A stretch of 64,000 nt of DNA from Cunninghamia lanceolata (taxonomy: Eukaryota > Streptophyta > Pinopsida > Cupressales > Cupressaceae): positions 857,501 to 921,500 of the forward strand of contig BSBN01001252.1 of assembly GCA_027924645.1 (NCBI GenBank), read 5' to 3'. The notes beneath the pieces are model-generated. The model made no database searches. It saw only the letters and a program-made list of their open reading frames with translations, and was not told where the DNA came from. Below, one piece after another: positions 34,180-46,986 of the stretch; position 1 is the first letter of the stretch; the number at the start of each line of letters is the position of its first letter. The translations under genes and the position numbers were made by a program.

Positions 34180-35375
34180 ATAGCTACATCTACTGTTGTT
34201 TCTACCTCTCAATTGGACATTGAAAAGTTCAATGGCATGAGGTACGGATTGTGGAAGCTGAAGATGGAGGATTTGCTTGAGGAAAGAAATCAATGGTTGA
34301 CTGTTATGAAATAGAAGAAACCCAATGATGTTACTCAAGATGAGTGGGATAGACTGGATAAAAAGGCACGAGGTACAATCTGACTATGTCATGCAGATTT
34401 TATTCTATTGAATGTTGTGAGTGAGAAGTCTGCACATAGCTTGTGGAAGCATCTGGGTGAGATGAAGATCTACCAAGCCAAGAGTATGGTAAACAAGCTT
34501 GATTTAAAGTGTAAATTATTTTCCATGAAAATGAAAGAGGGTGAATCAGTTGCAGAGCATTTGAATTTGTTTAATTTGTTATTGAGTCAACGAGCATCTA
34601 TAGATGTTGATGTGAATGAGGAAGATAAATGTATATTGCTTCTCTATTCTTTACCTGAGTCATGGGAGAATGTTATTTTGGCTATCACTGCTAACCTCAC
34701 AGATCTGAAGTTGGATGCTCTTGTTTTAGTTCTACTGTCACATGAATTGAGGAAGAAAAGTATGGATAGTTCAGGGGATGCTCTCAGTGTCAGGGGAAGG
34801 TCTATGGAAAGAGGACCAAAAGGAGATCAGAAGGGGTCTAAAGACAAGTCTAAGGGTTGTTCTAAGACTCCTAGAAAGAAGAATAGAGTTAAGTATTGGA
34901 ACTGCAGAAAGAGACGACATGTGAAAAAGGAATGTAGAAACCTGAAGAAACAATGGGATTTTGCTAGTGATAAGTCTTCGAATGCAGGCAATGAAGTTTT
35001 ATTTTTTGTATGTAATGTTGTTTCTCATGATCATTGGTTGGTTGAATCAGAGTGCTCATACCACATGACCCCGCATAAAGAATGGTTTTCCACATACGAA
35101 GAGTATGATGGAGGAAATGTGTACCTCGGGGACAACTCTACATATCCTATTGTTGGACGAGGGGAGGTAATGTTGTGTTTCAATGACAGGAGAATTAAAA
35201 CCCTCCCTGGTGTTTTGCATGTTCCTAGATTGGCTAGAAATTTGATTTCTATTTCAAAGTTGAGTGATTTAGGAATGCATGTGACATTTGATAAGCATGA
35301 CTACAAATTGGTGAGAGAAAACTTGGTGGTAACGAAGTGGAAAAGATTGAGAACTCTTTTTAAGCTAGAAGCCAC
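34180..35375 (+). pseudogene. Copia gag and protease, broken
   Basis: The frame starts at ATA GCT ACA (34180), probably a mutated ATG, and continues IEKFNGMRYGLWKLKMEDLL, the copia gag opening. Two in-frame stops precede the long open part that begins at 34408. The gag core (UBN2-like) has LFSMKMKEGESVAEHLN and LLYSLPESWENV. The zinc knuckle has lost its first Cys (YWNCRKRRHVKKEC). The protease active site DSG reads ESE (35044-35052, WLVESECSYHM), so it cannot be catalytic. The frame then runs into the pre-integrase region (LARNLISISKLS) until the minus-strand copia cuts it at 35376, after KLEA. Confidence 0.9.
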
Positions 35376-37000
35376 TGTTGAATGCACAAGACAACTGAGA
35401 GGGGGCGTGAATCAGTTGTATCAAAATTTCAAATCCTCACAAACATTCAGATCCACATTAACCTTTAAACATGTTGACGATTTTAAAGCATGAAAAGCAA
35501 ATAATTAAAATTGAATTAGAACAACACCACACACAAGAGAGCACCAAAATTTACGTGGAAAACCCTAAAAGGGAAAAACCACGGTGAGGATTAGCTCATA
35601 ATATAATGTAGTAGCAATACCAAATTATAAAAGGCTCACTGCTAAAGGGCTCACTACCTAGGGCTCACTGCCCAAAAGAAAGAATGCTCACTACAGGTGG
35701 ACTCATTGTCCAAGTGGACTCACTACCCACTGAGAAAGAAAGAGAGAAGAGAAGAGTAGTTCACTGCCAGGATTTGAACTGATATAATTGCATCTAATCT
35801 ATGTATGGAGTTCAGTTCCAATGAAGCTTAATATACACCACAATACAAACAATACTATCATAGCAACACTGAAAATAGTAGACATCTTCTTCTCACTGTA
35901 TCCAGTATCCTAACACATGAAATCTCTCACTGCACTGATCAAATTCACATCACAAATATCATATCCTTCGTGCATACATACATCCATGAATCCTTGACAC
36001 TTATTTATACCATTATCAATCATGAAAACATTCTCCAAGTTCGGCAACACATCTTAACCCATAAAATTCAAATTAGGTTTGGACGTAAACATTCCCATGG
36101 AGGAAAGGAATGAATGTAGACCATGCCAGCTCTTAGGATGGACCTAAATTCCCTCTTATATGTTATTCCACACTTCCTTAATCAACAAAGCATAACCAAA
36201 ATTAGTGCAAACAACTAAGTTGGCCAAACTTGAGTTAACACTATGGACTTTTAAGCACATGCTTCCTCAAAGGTAAACACACCTCACAAATCTTACACAA
36301 ATCTTTAACATAATCTAGAAACATCCACGAATATCTTGAAGTCATCTGAAAACCAACAAATTCAACCACAACAACTTTCACCTAAAGAAAGTTCACAATC
36401 TGCTTACAAACAACACTGTCGAACTCTGCTACACAAGAAATCACTTTTTGGAGCATCAAATCACAAACCTTCTAGATTGAAGATAGATAAGGACCTTATA
36501 AGCACACATGTAGAATTGCAACACCTAAAACCACTCTGCAGAGAAATGCAGAGCAAAACACTTTCTCCCAGACACACTGCAAATATTGTTAAACACTGTT
36601 CTCAAACTGGTGAACATAACTTTCACTGCACAATGATCTAGAGCACCAAATTCTAGATTTAGCATCTTCAAACACTTCTAAATGACATATCTAATCTGCA
36701 CACTCATATCTCCAACACAAAAGAAATGCGGAGCAAAAACTCGAACAACACTTTGTAAGCCAAAAGACTTCTCTAACACACCATTTCCAATATTAATCAA
36801 ATTTTCTCAAAAGCACTTGGAAACCCAACAACAAAAGCATATCCTCAACATCTTCAGCACCTCTACAAAGCAACCAAATCAATTTTAGAAAAACAACTTA
36901 ATCAAACAACAACAACCTCATCAGAAGACACAGTTGACACCAATGACAACAAAAGATTGTTGACATCAATGACAACACCGATTAGCACATACTTGCAACA
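35376..37000 (-). repeat. 3' LTR of the minus-strand copia (1625 bp)
   Basis: In element orientation it starts TGTTGCAAGTATGTGC and ends GCATTCAACA. A TATA candidate (TATAAATAA) lies at 36001-36009, also present in the other LTR at 42410-42418. Confidence 0.9.
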
Positions 37001-37002
37001 AT

Positions 37003-37357
37003 CTCCCCCTTTGTCATTGATGGCAACACATAATGTGAAAAACCATCAAGACAAAACTCTACACCAATCTTCTTTACTTTCTTACCCTCCCCCTTTTTAC
37101 ACATCTTACTTTCTCTCTGATTACTGACTCTTTTCTCTTTCACATTCTCTCTCCCCCTTTGTTTTTCACATGAACTCTCTCCCCCTTTGACATCAATGGC
37201 AAAGGGTGACACAAATTTTTCTAGCTCTTTCCCTTTTTATGATACTGCACATACTTGTATTGCTCACTACCACTCTGAATACTCCCCCTTAGGAGTACAC
37301 ACCAACTCTTACTCCCCCTGTCTACAACAATAATCAAAGCTACAACCTGCTCCCCCT
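37003..37357 (-). other. Seven polypurine-tract-like motifs upstream of the 3' LTR
   Basis: CTCCCCCT on the plus strand (AGGGGGAG in the element) occurs at 37003, 37087, 37151, 37179, 37282, 37312 and 37350. The first abuts the LTR and is the likely functional tract. Multiplied tracts are described for sireviruses. Confidence 0.8.
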
Positions 37358-37433
37358 GAGAGGTAGCCTCCAACATTAGTCTAGAAAAGAATGAATCTTG
37401 AAGCACACTGGATTGATGCATCTCCTTATGCAT

Positions 37434-40400
37434 CTAGTTCAAAGGAGGGGCAATAACCCCTAACTTCTCTAAGAGATATTCAAATGTATCCTTAGGAAGA
37501 GCCTTAGCGAATATGCCAGCAACCTGATCCTTTGTAGGCACATACTCAAGCTTTACCTCATTCTATGCAACCTTCTCTCTTAGAAAGTGATACCTGATTG
37601 AAATATGCTTTATCCTTGAATGCATCACTGGATTCTTTGAAATGTTAATAAAACTTGTATTATCACAGAAGATAGAGATTGGCTCATCATACACAACTTT
37701 GATATCCTTCAAGGTTTGTCTCATCCATAACACCTGTGTGCAGCATGATGTTGCAACAATATACTCTGCTTTTGTAGTAGATAAAGACATTGAATCTTAT
37801 TTCTTACTTAGCCAAGACACCAACCTGCATCCAAGAAAGAATGCACCACCACTTGTACTTTTCCTATCATCTACACAACCAACCCAATCTAAATCTGTAT
37901 AAGCATTTAGAGTAAAGTTAGTATCTTTTGGATACCACAAGCCATGATTCAGAGTACCCTTTAAATATCCGAATATCCTCTTCACTGCCATAACATGTGA
38001 CTCTTTAGGATCTTCTTGAAATCTAGCCACAAGACAGATTGCATGCATAATATCTGGTCTAGTAGTAGTCAGATAATCCTCTAATCATTGATCCGTACTT
38101 GCTCTGATCAGCCTTAGGAGATTCATCATTCTTTCTCAACATACAACTAGTAACCATAGGAGTACAAACTGGTTTAAAATCTTCCATTCCAAACTTCTTT
38201 AACAACTCTTTTACATACTTTGACTGATAAATGAAAATACCTTTATATGTTTGATTGATCTGTAACTCAAGAAAGAAGTTCATTTCCCCACACATTGATA
38301 TTTCAAATTCTTTCTGCATTTCATCTGCAAAACTCTTACACATACCTTCATTTCCACTAAAAAATATATCATCTACATACACTTCCACAATCAGAATTTG
38401 ATCTCCACTTACTTTGATGTACAAATTGCTATCCATGGAGCCTTTATTGAATCCTTGCTATAATAAGTACTTGTCCAACCTTGCATATCAAGCTTTGGGG
38501 GCTTGCTTCAATCCATATAGTGCCTTCTTCAATCTGCAAACCATATCAGGTTTATCTGATAGCTAAAATCCATCTAGTTGTTCTATGTACACTTCCTCTT
38601 CCAACTCACCACTCAGAAAAGCAGACTTCACATCCATTTGATACACTTTGAAATCCTTATGAGCTAAAAAAGCCAGAAACATCCTAATGGCCTCCATTCT
38701 TGCCACCGGAGCATAAGTTTCCTCATAGTCTATTCCTTCGACTTGTGAGTAGCCTTTACACACAAGTCTTGCCTTGTTCCTTACCACTTCACCATTCTCA
38801 TTCAGTTTGTTTCAGAATACCCACTTAGTTCCCATAACATTTTTGTTCTTTGGTCTTGGGACAAGTTCCCAAGTCTGATTCTTCTCAATCTGCATTAGTT
38901 CTTCTTCCATTGCCTTGATCCAAAACTCATCCTTGGATGCCTCAACCATTGTTTTGGGTTCAACTTTAGAAATTAAACATAGATTTATCTATTCTTCAAC
39001 AGCTTTCCTTCTTGTCAATACACCTTTGCTCTTATCACCAATGATATGATCTTTAGAGTGATGCCTCTGCACATACTTGGGAGTTTTGGGGATTCTTTCC
39101 AGAGCTTCTTTTTCTTCAATTTGTGCTTCTTTTTTTAGAGATTCTTGTTCTTCAACCTATATTTATTTTTCTTTGGTTTCTTCTTCTTCTTTGCAAGAAG
39201 ACTTATTTGATTCATATCCATTAACCTCTAAAATCTTCTATATGTCTTCATCAACCTTAACATTAGCACTTTCAATAAATTTTCTCATCCTTTTGTTGTT
39301 ACACCGGTAAGCTTTGCTTCTAGTAGAATACCTAAGGAAAATACCTTCATCACACCTTGCATCAAACTTTCCTAGTTCTTCATCTCTTCTGATATAACAT
39401 TTTCTTCCAAAAACTTTGAAATATTTAATAGTAGGAATCCTTCCATACCATAGCTCATAGGGAGTCTTTGTGTCATTTGCTCTTACTTGTACTCTATTAT
39501 GTATGTAGACAACAGTCTGAATTGCTTCTCTCCAGTAGACTTCAGGTAGGTTTGCATATTTTATCATTGTCCTTGTAGCTTCTTGAACAATCATGTTCTT
39601 CCTTTCAACCATCTCATTCTGTTGAGGAGACCTAGGGGCAGATAGATGCCTCTTTATCCCATGATTCTCACAAAACATGTTAAACTCATTAGAAGTAAAT
39701 TCTCCACCTCTTTCATACCTCAAGCATTTTATCTTCATATCCATTTCATTTTCAACCATTGCTTTAAAGGCTTTAAAATTATCTAGGGCTTCTAATTTTT
39801 CTTTAAGAAAAGTGACCCATGTAATAATACTCATGATATTTCCATAGTCCATGATAAAATCAAATGTATGCTTTTGGAAAGACTGTGTGGCTTTTTTTGC
39901 ATCGACATTTCGGATCACACTTCGTGATCCATCATTAGGAAGAAAAGAGAGACTAATGGATCACGGAGTGTGATCCGAAACGTCGATGCAAAAAAAGCCA
40001 CACAGTCTTTCCAAAAGCATACATTTGATTTGACCCATGTAATTCTAAAACAATCATCAATAAATAACATAAAATACCTGTCACCTTGAAACCTCCTTAC
40101 TCTTGTAGGACCACAAAGATTTGTATGTACCAATTCCAACAATCTGATAGATGACTGATCCTTGCTTTTGAAGCTTCTTCTTGTTTTCTTTCCAAACTGA
40201 CATTCCTTACAAACAATAGTAATATGCTTTATAATCTTTGGCAGATCTCTCACATCTTGAACTAAACTTATCCTTACCAAGATATCAAAATTAATGTGAC
40301 AAAATATTCTATACCATAGCCAACTCTCACTGATCTGAGTCATAAAGCAATAACTATCACCACCTTTGAGATGATAAACATTTCCAATAGTCCTCTTTCC

Positions 40401-41753
40401 AGCAGCAATCACTTTTCTGGAGCTTTTTCTGATCTCACAGCCATCATGCTAAAACATAAGGTTGTATCCTTTGCTACACATCTATCTAACACTCAAAAGA
40501 TTATGCTTTAAACCTTTCACATAGAGAACATCATCAGTGTTATGCTTTCCATCAAAACTTACTAAACCTTTTCCATAGATCTTAGCAGCTGCATCATCAC
40601 TAAACCTAACTACTCCACCATCATATTTTTCAAGTTTAACAAACTTACTCTTATCACCTGTCATATGATTTAGGCATCCACTATCAATGACCCAATTATC
40701 TTTTTCTCTTCTAACATGAAAAGCTGACATTATAGTGCCTTTAGGGTTAGTGCTTGCTTCTGGACCCTTTTCCTTCCCACAGCTTCCATAGTTAGCAAAA
40801 ACAATTTCATCTCTTAGGGCTATGAATAAGGATTCATTACCATTATCATCCTCATAATCAAATTCATCATCAGATGTACTTGCATTTTCTATAACATAAT
40901 AACTTTTCTTAACCATCTTACCTCTATTTTCCCTATTCTTAATTCTTAGAGCTTTATCCAGACATCTTAAAGCATAATGACCTATTTTTCCAAAACTAAA
41001 ACATTTAAAAGGCAACTTACCACTAAACTTTCCAATACCCTTTTTCATCCTTCTCACAAAGTTAGCTTCCACTTCATCAAAGTCTTCCAAATCAAATTCC
41101 ATAGTTTTCTTTGATTTGCCAGCCTTAAAAGCAATCTCATCCTTTGTAGTTCCACTAGTTGTGCCAAACTCTCTTATTTCAAAAGCAGTTAATGTGCCAA
41201 GCAACCGATCTTTGGTAAATGGATTCAAATTTTGTAATTCTTTAATAGGAGAAACCTTATGACTGTAAGCCTTAGGAAGAGTTCTGAGTACCTTTAATAT
41301 CACTTCTTTATCATCTATACTTCCACCAAGCCCTTTGATGCCATTGACAACTTCATCCACCTTCTGCGAGTAGATTGTAATGTTTTCATCTTCAAACATT
41401 CGCATGGTCTCAAACATGAGCTTCAAATTCTACATTTTAGCTTGTTTGACCTTATCATCTCCTTCATAAACACTTTTCAACTTTTTCCAAATCTCATTAG
41501 CAATTTTCAAATGCACAACTTTCACTAATTCAGAATTGGTAAGACCACTTAAAAGAGCATGTTTAGCCTTACCATCTATTTCATAAGTGTTGATCTCATA
41601 TGTAGTGCTTACACCATTCTCAGGTATGATGTAATTAGACTCAATGGACTTCCAGATCTCATAACCAAGAGAAATCAGAAAAGCTTCCATCCTTACCTTT
41701 CAGACTGCAAAGTCAGATCCATCAAACATGGGCTCATCCTTCTTGTGTGCCAT
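37434..41753 (-). pseudogene. Copia gag-pol of the minus-strand element, broken
   Basis: Gag starts at 41753 with MAHKKDEPMFDGSDFAV; the next Trp codon is TGA (41700-41702). Gag continues through MEAFLISLGYEIWKS to FCKLK-like helices, with zinc knuckle CFSFGKIGHYALRC (second Cys lost) and an acidic stretch STSDDEFDYEDDNGNE. Protease: VIDSGCLNHM, active site intact. Integrase: CKECQFGKK finger, FIDDCFRITWV, then a palindromic insertion, and LRYERGGEF plus SPQQNEMVERKN; the second catalytic Asp is Glu (YERGGE) and N-G became [40 protein letters not shown] and intact YVDD (38368-38379). RNase H: STTKAEYIVA and FCDNTSFINIS, ending FAKALPKDTFEYLL and a TAG at 37434-37436. Several frameshifts and stops. 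Confidence 0.92.
39857..40031. repeat. 76-bp-arm palindrome inserted in integrase
   Basis: Arms 39857-39932 and 39956-40031 are near-perfect inverted copies around a 23-bp spacer. The direct repeat TGACCCATGTAAT flanks the inserted stretch (39813-39825 and 40031-40043). Without it the integrase frame FIDDCFRITWV joins TFLKEKLEAL. It may be a foldback element or a replication-error inversion. Confidence 0.85.
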
Positions 41754-41797
41754 CCTAGATCTACCTCAATTTGTTAAGCTCTTTTCCAAGGAACCTT

Positions 41798-41809
41798 GCT
41801 CTGATACCA
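41798..41809 (-). other. Primer binding site, initiator tRNA-Met
   Basis: TGGTATCAGAGC on the minus strand, two bases from the 5' LTR. Confidence 0.93.
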
Positions 41810-41811
41810 AT

Positions 41812-43398
41812 TGTTGAATGCACAAGCCAACTGAGAGGGGTGGGGGTGAATCAGTTGTATCAAAACTTCAAATCCTCACAAACATTCAGATCCACATTAA
41901 CCTTTAAACATGTTATGATGATTAAGCATGAAAAGTAAATAATTGAAACTAAATCATAACAACACCACACACAAGAGAACACCATAATTTATGTGGAAAA
42001 CCATAAAAGGAAAAAACCATGGTGAGGATTAGCTCACAATATAATGTAGTAGCAATACTAAATTACAAAAGGCTCACTGCCCAAAAGAAAGAATGCTCAC
42101 TGCAGGTGGACTCACTGTCCAAGTGGACTCACTACCCACTAAGAAAGAAAGAGAGAAGAGAAGAGTGGCTCACTGCTAGGATTTGAATTGATATAATTAC
42201 ATCTAACCTATGCATGGAGTTCAGTTCCAATGAAGCTCAATATTTACCACAATATGAACAACACCTTCGCAACAACATTGAAAATAGTAGACACCTTCTA
42301 CTCACTACATCCACTAGCCTAACACATGAAATCTCTCACTACAATGATCAAATTTGCATCAGAAATATCATATCCTTCATGCATACATACATCCACGAAT
42401 CCTTGACACTTATTTATACTATCATCAATCATGAAAACATTCTCCAAGGTCAGCAACACATCTTAACCCATAAAATTTAAATTAGGTCTGGACCTAAACA
42501 TTCCCATGGAGGAAAGGAATGAATGAAGACCACACCACCTCTTAGCATAGACCTAAATTCCCTCTTACACATTATTCCACACTTCCTTAATCAACAAAGC
42601 ATAACCAAAATTAGTGCAAATAACCAAGTTGGCTAAACTTGAGTTAACACTATGGAATTTTAAGCACACGCTTCCTCAAAGGTAAACACACCTCGCAGAT
42701 CTTACACAAAGATTTAACACAATCTAGAAACATCTATAAATATCTTGAAGTCACCTGAAAACCAACAAATTCAACCACAACAACTTTCACCTGAAGAAAG
42801 TTCACAATTCGCTTACAAACAACACTATCAAACTCTGCTATAGGAGAAATTACTTTCTGGAGCATCAAATCACAAACCTCCTAGATTGAAGATAGATAAG
42901 GACCTTATAAGTACACATCCGTAACCGCAACACCTAAAACCACTCTGCAGAGAAATGCGGAGCAAAATACTTACTCCCAGGCACACTGCAAACACTGTTC
43001 TCAAACTGGTGAACACAACTTTCATTGCACAATGATCTAGAGCACAAAATTATAGATTTAGAATCTTCAAACACTTCTAAACAACATATCCAAACCACAC
43101 ACTCAGATCTCCAACACAAAATAAATGCAGAGCAAAAACTTGAATAACACTCTATAATCCAGAAGACTTCTTCAACACATTGTTTCCAATATTAATCAAA
43201 TTTTCTCAAAAGCACTTGGAAACCCAACAAAAGAAGCATATCCTCAACATATTCAACACCTTACAAAGCAACCAAATCACTTTTAGCAAAACAACTTAAT
43301 CAAACAACAACAACCTCATCAGAAGACACAGCTGACACCAATGACAACACAAGCTTGTTGACATCAATGACAACACCGATTAGCACATACTTGCAACA
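41812..43398 (-). repeat. 5' LTR of the minus-strand copia (1587 bp)
   Basis: Aligns with 35376-37000 over its whole length, with small indels, for example a shorter direct-repeat block (GGCTCACTGCC) near 42070. Confidence 0.9.
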
Positions 43399-46213
43399 AG
43401 CACTACTATTTGTAATGCCTCTTATGCATCTAAGGCTAATAATAAAAATACATGTATACTGTGGCACCGTAGATTGGGTCACATAAATCAGTCTGGTTTA
43501 AAGACTATCTTAAATAAAAAATTGTTAGACAGTTTATCCTATTATGATGAGAGTTTTAAATTCTATGAACATTGTGTGTTTGGAAAACAAAATAGATCTC
43601 CATTTCCTTTAGGCAGTAATAAATCTAATGATAAATCAAGGAACTTATTCATTCAATGTTTTTGTTCCAGTGGATGTTGAATCAATTGGAAAATCTAGAT
43701 ATTTTATTTCCTTCATTGATGATGCCTCAAGGTTTACGTGGATTTATTTTATATGCATCATAAATTTGAAGCTTTCATTAAATTTAAGAAATTTAAAGCT
43801 TTAGTTGAAAAGAAATTAGATCATAAGATAAAGGTTTTGAGATCTAAAAATGGAGGGGAATACTGTTCTAAGGAATTTGATGAATTCTATAAGCATGTAG
43901 TACTGTTAGATAGAAGACAACTCCATAAACTCCACAACAAAATAGAGTGGAAAAAAGGATGAATCAGACAATAATGGAAAGAGCCAGAAGTATGTTAAGT
44001 TAATCAGAGTTGAACAAATGCTTTTGGGTAGAATCTGTGTGTACTGTGAACTACTTGGTTAATAGATCTCTATGTAAGGGTCTTGTTTTAACTCCTTATG
44101 AAATGTGGACAGGTAAGAAACCTTATGTTTCACATTTAAGGGTATTTGGCTATGAGGCTTATGTGCATGTGCCTAAAGAAAAAATGAACTAAGTTGGATC
44201 CAAAAGCTAAAAATTGTACTTTGATTAGATATGGTGATAATATAAAAGGTTATAAGCTTTGTAATCCAATAACCTGAAAGATTATCTATTTTAGAGATGT
44301 TATTTTCAAGGAACTTAGTGTTATTTCAGAACCTAAACAACTAAAGGAAAAAGAAGAAAAGGTGAAGAGAGTGCATTTTGAATTAGAGCATGAAGATGCA
44401 CCTCAGGAAGAACATAATGATGGATTGGGGGGTGAAGAAGTAGAAGAAGACTCGAGTGAAAGTTCTAATGAGGAAGAATCTGTTGTGACAGAAGAAGTTG
44501 GTATAGACGAGCATGCAGAAGAACTTGAAGAGTCTCTTACTCCACCTCTAAAAAGATCCACAAGACAACATAACCCATTCGATAGGTATAGCCCACCAGA
44601 TTTCTGTTATGTATTTTCTTTATTGAGTATTGATGATGAGTCTAGATCCTACAAGGAAGCTATTCATGCAGATGATAGTGAGTCTTGGTAGTTAGCCATG
44701 CAAGATGAGATGATGGCTTTAGACTCTTACAACACTTGGGATCTTGTTCATTTGCCCAAAGGAAGAAAGGCCATAGGTTGCAAGTGGGTCTTCAAGAAGA
44801 AGTTTGAAGCAGACGATTCATTGGTGAAGTACAAGGCTAGACTGGTAGCCAAGGGCTACTCTGAGAGAGAGGGAGTTGATTTTAGTGAAATATTCTCTCC
44901 TATTGCTAAATGAACTTCTATTATATTTATTTTATCCATTGTTGCAACCTTTGATTGGAAAATAGAGCAAATAGATGTTAAGACTACATTCTTACATGGA
45001 GATCTTGAGGAATAAATTTACATGCAACAACCTATAGGTTTTGAGGTAAAAAAAAAAGAACATTGGGTTTGTAGATTGAAGAGGTCTATTTATGGTTTGA
45101 AATAGTCTCCTAGAATGTGGTACTAGAAATTTGATAAATTTGTGTTGAAATTGGGGTTTTGTTAGAAGTGAGGAGGATCACTGTGTGTACATTCATTGTA
45201 TTGATGATTCTATTCTGATCATTGCATTGTATGTTGATAACATGTTATTTTTCAGCAATACTAAGCATATGATTAGTGAATTGAAATCCCAACTTTGAGG
45301 TGCATTCGATATGAAGGATCTTGGAGAAGCCAGGTATATTTTGGGTATGGAGATCAAGAGGGATAGATGTAACATAAAGCTTTGGTTAGCTTAGAGTAAG
45401 TATGTTAATACCATATTGCAAAGATTTAGTATGTAGGATTGTAATCCAGTTAGAGTTCCTTTACCCATTGGTACTAAGATTTCATTAGATATGTGTCCAA
45501 AGAATGAGGATGATTTAGAGGATATGTCTAAAGTTCCATATGCTAGTGATGTAGGGAGTTTGATGTATGCAATGGTTTGCACTAGACCAGATACTGTGCA
45601 AGCAGTGGAAGTTTTGAGCAGATTTATGTCTAACCCTGGTAGACACCATTGGAATTATAAGAAGATGGTGTTTAGATATCTAGTAGGTACTCCTAATTAC
45701 TATTTTCTTTATTCTGGTACTGACAGTGCTGACAAAACTTTTGACATACAGGGATTTGTTGATGCAGATTGGGTAGGTGACTTGGATAGTTGAAGGTCCA
45801 CTAGTGGCTATGTGTTTCCTTTGTTTGGTAGAGGAGTAAGTTGGATGAGCAAAAGGCAGCCCATGATTGCTTTGTCCACCACCAAAGCAGAGTATATGGC
45901 TGCTACCCATGTCTCTAAGGAGGCAATTTGGTTGAGGAGATTGTGTATAGTTATTGGTTTTGATTGTAGGATCATTCAGATTGGTTGTGATAGCTAGAGT
46001 GCTATTTGTTTGTCCAAGAATCTTATGTATCATGCTTGAACTAAGCATGTTGTTGTACAGTATCACTTTGTTCAAGAAATGGTTGCAAATGGATAGATTG
46101 AGATGGAGAAGGTAGACACTCAGGAGAATGTTGCAAATACTTTGACCAAGCCTGTGAGCATAGAGAAATTTGTTTGGTGCAGAGTGGCCATGGGCCTTGT
46201 TTCTAGTGCTTGA
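43399..46213 (+). pseudogene. Outer copia integrase, RT and RNase H, broken
   Basis: It resumes as TTICNASYASKANN, then the His/Cys finger (LWHRRLGHIN, CVFGKQNR). The integrase core has FIDDASRFTWIYF, but the second catalytic Asp is Lys (RSKNGGEY, Lys at 43846-43848). A C-terminal acidic linker (44362-44540) precedes the RT start (SRSYKEAIHA, WDLVHLPKGRKAIGCKWVFK). The RT box is YVDN instead of YVDD (45230-45241), so RT is dead. RNase H follows: [18 protein letters not shown] and [14 protein letters not shown], ending near LTKPVSIEKF with TGA at 46211-46213. Many Trp and Gln codons have become TGA or TAG, consistent with cytosine deamination. Confidence 0.92.
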
Positions 46214-46256
46214 TTATTTTATTATTTTCCTAGGGGTATTTACAATGTATGATGTC

Positions 46257-46267
46257 AAGTGGGAGAA
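46257..46267 (+). other. Polypurine tract of the outer copia
   Basis: AAGTGGGAGAA abuts the 3' LTR start. It is almost the same as the tract of the copia at 17768. Confidence 0.88.
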
Positions 46268-46981
46268 TGTTAGGATTAAGTTGCCATCAACCTTGTAAAC
46301 CCTATGTAATTTATTATTCCTATTATTGTTTGTAAATCACCCATAAGGGATGAAAGGTTTCACCAGCAATGATCTTGTTTCGGCCACATGTTTATATCCG
46401 GTACCCGATGCTAATTCATTCGTGATGGAGGCTCGCATGGGGGGTTTCCCCCTGCGAGGGGTTCGGGGGATCATCCCTAGGTAGCAGGGGGTTTAGGGGC
46501 CGCATGCCCCAGTGGGGGTTTGGGGGCAACATCCATGAAACCACATTTTATTTATATTTTATCATTGTAAATCTAGACTGTTCGTCATTAGGTCACAGAT
46601 TTGACAGTTGATATTATGTCAGTTTTCTTGCCCTAGAAGGAAACCTCCTTTTATAAGGATATTTGTACTACATTTTTAGCAGAGTTGAGAGTAATAGGCG
46701 CTGCTAGATTGAAGACTAAAGAAGAAGAGGAAGTGCATGTATTGTAATCTCATATTTGAAGATAATACAACTTGGAGCCTCTTTTCTTGGTGGAGTATTT
46801 TACTTGAAGGGGTTTTCTCCACATTACATACTATGTTATGTGTTCAGTTCTTAATGCATGTCATTTCTGTGTAGTGTGTTTTATTTCTATTGTAATCTCC
46901 ATTAATTCTACATTGTTTAGAGGACATAAATAAGGTTTGAATCAGATTTCCGTTGTGTGGTTTGTACCTTCATTTCTAACA
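46268..46981 (+). repeat. 3' LTR of the outer copia (714 bp)
   Basis: Same termini as 33467-34070. It carries a G-rich block at about 46440-46530 with six or more runs of four to five G, absent from the 5' LTR. TATAAGG lies at 46652-46658. Confidence 0.92.
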
Positions 46982-46986
46982 AGAGA

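Larger units (their letters stand above)
35376..43398 (-). mobile_element. Ty1/copia element, sirevirus-like, minus strand (8023 bp)
   Basis: LTRs of 1625 bp (35376-37000, the 3' LTR) and 1587 bp (41812-43398, the 5' LTR) enclose gag-pol read from 41753 to 37434. The primer site is at 41798-41809. Flanking 5-mers are GCCAC and AGCAC, an imperfect duplication. Removing the insert rejoins the outer copia frame (KLEA to TTICNASYASKANN). Repeated purine motifs upstream of the 3' LTR and acidic gag tail fit known sirevirus features; the label is inference. Confidence 0.88.
33467..46981 (+). mobile_element. Ty1/copia element, 13.5 kb including an 8.0-kb nested copia
   Basis: LTRs at 33467-34070 and 46268-46981, primer site at 34073, polypurine tract at 46257-46267, and AGAGA on both sides. 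Its own length without the nested element is about 5.5 kb, normal for copia. Key residues of protease, integrase and RT are mutated, and many Trp/Arg/Gln codons are now stops, so it is long dead. Confidence 0.93.

Noticed and set aside
35376..37000. Open plus-strand frames at 36336-36641 and 36682-36888
   Set aside because: They lie in a minus-strand LTR and are broken in the other LTR copy; low-complexity A/C-rich.
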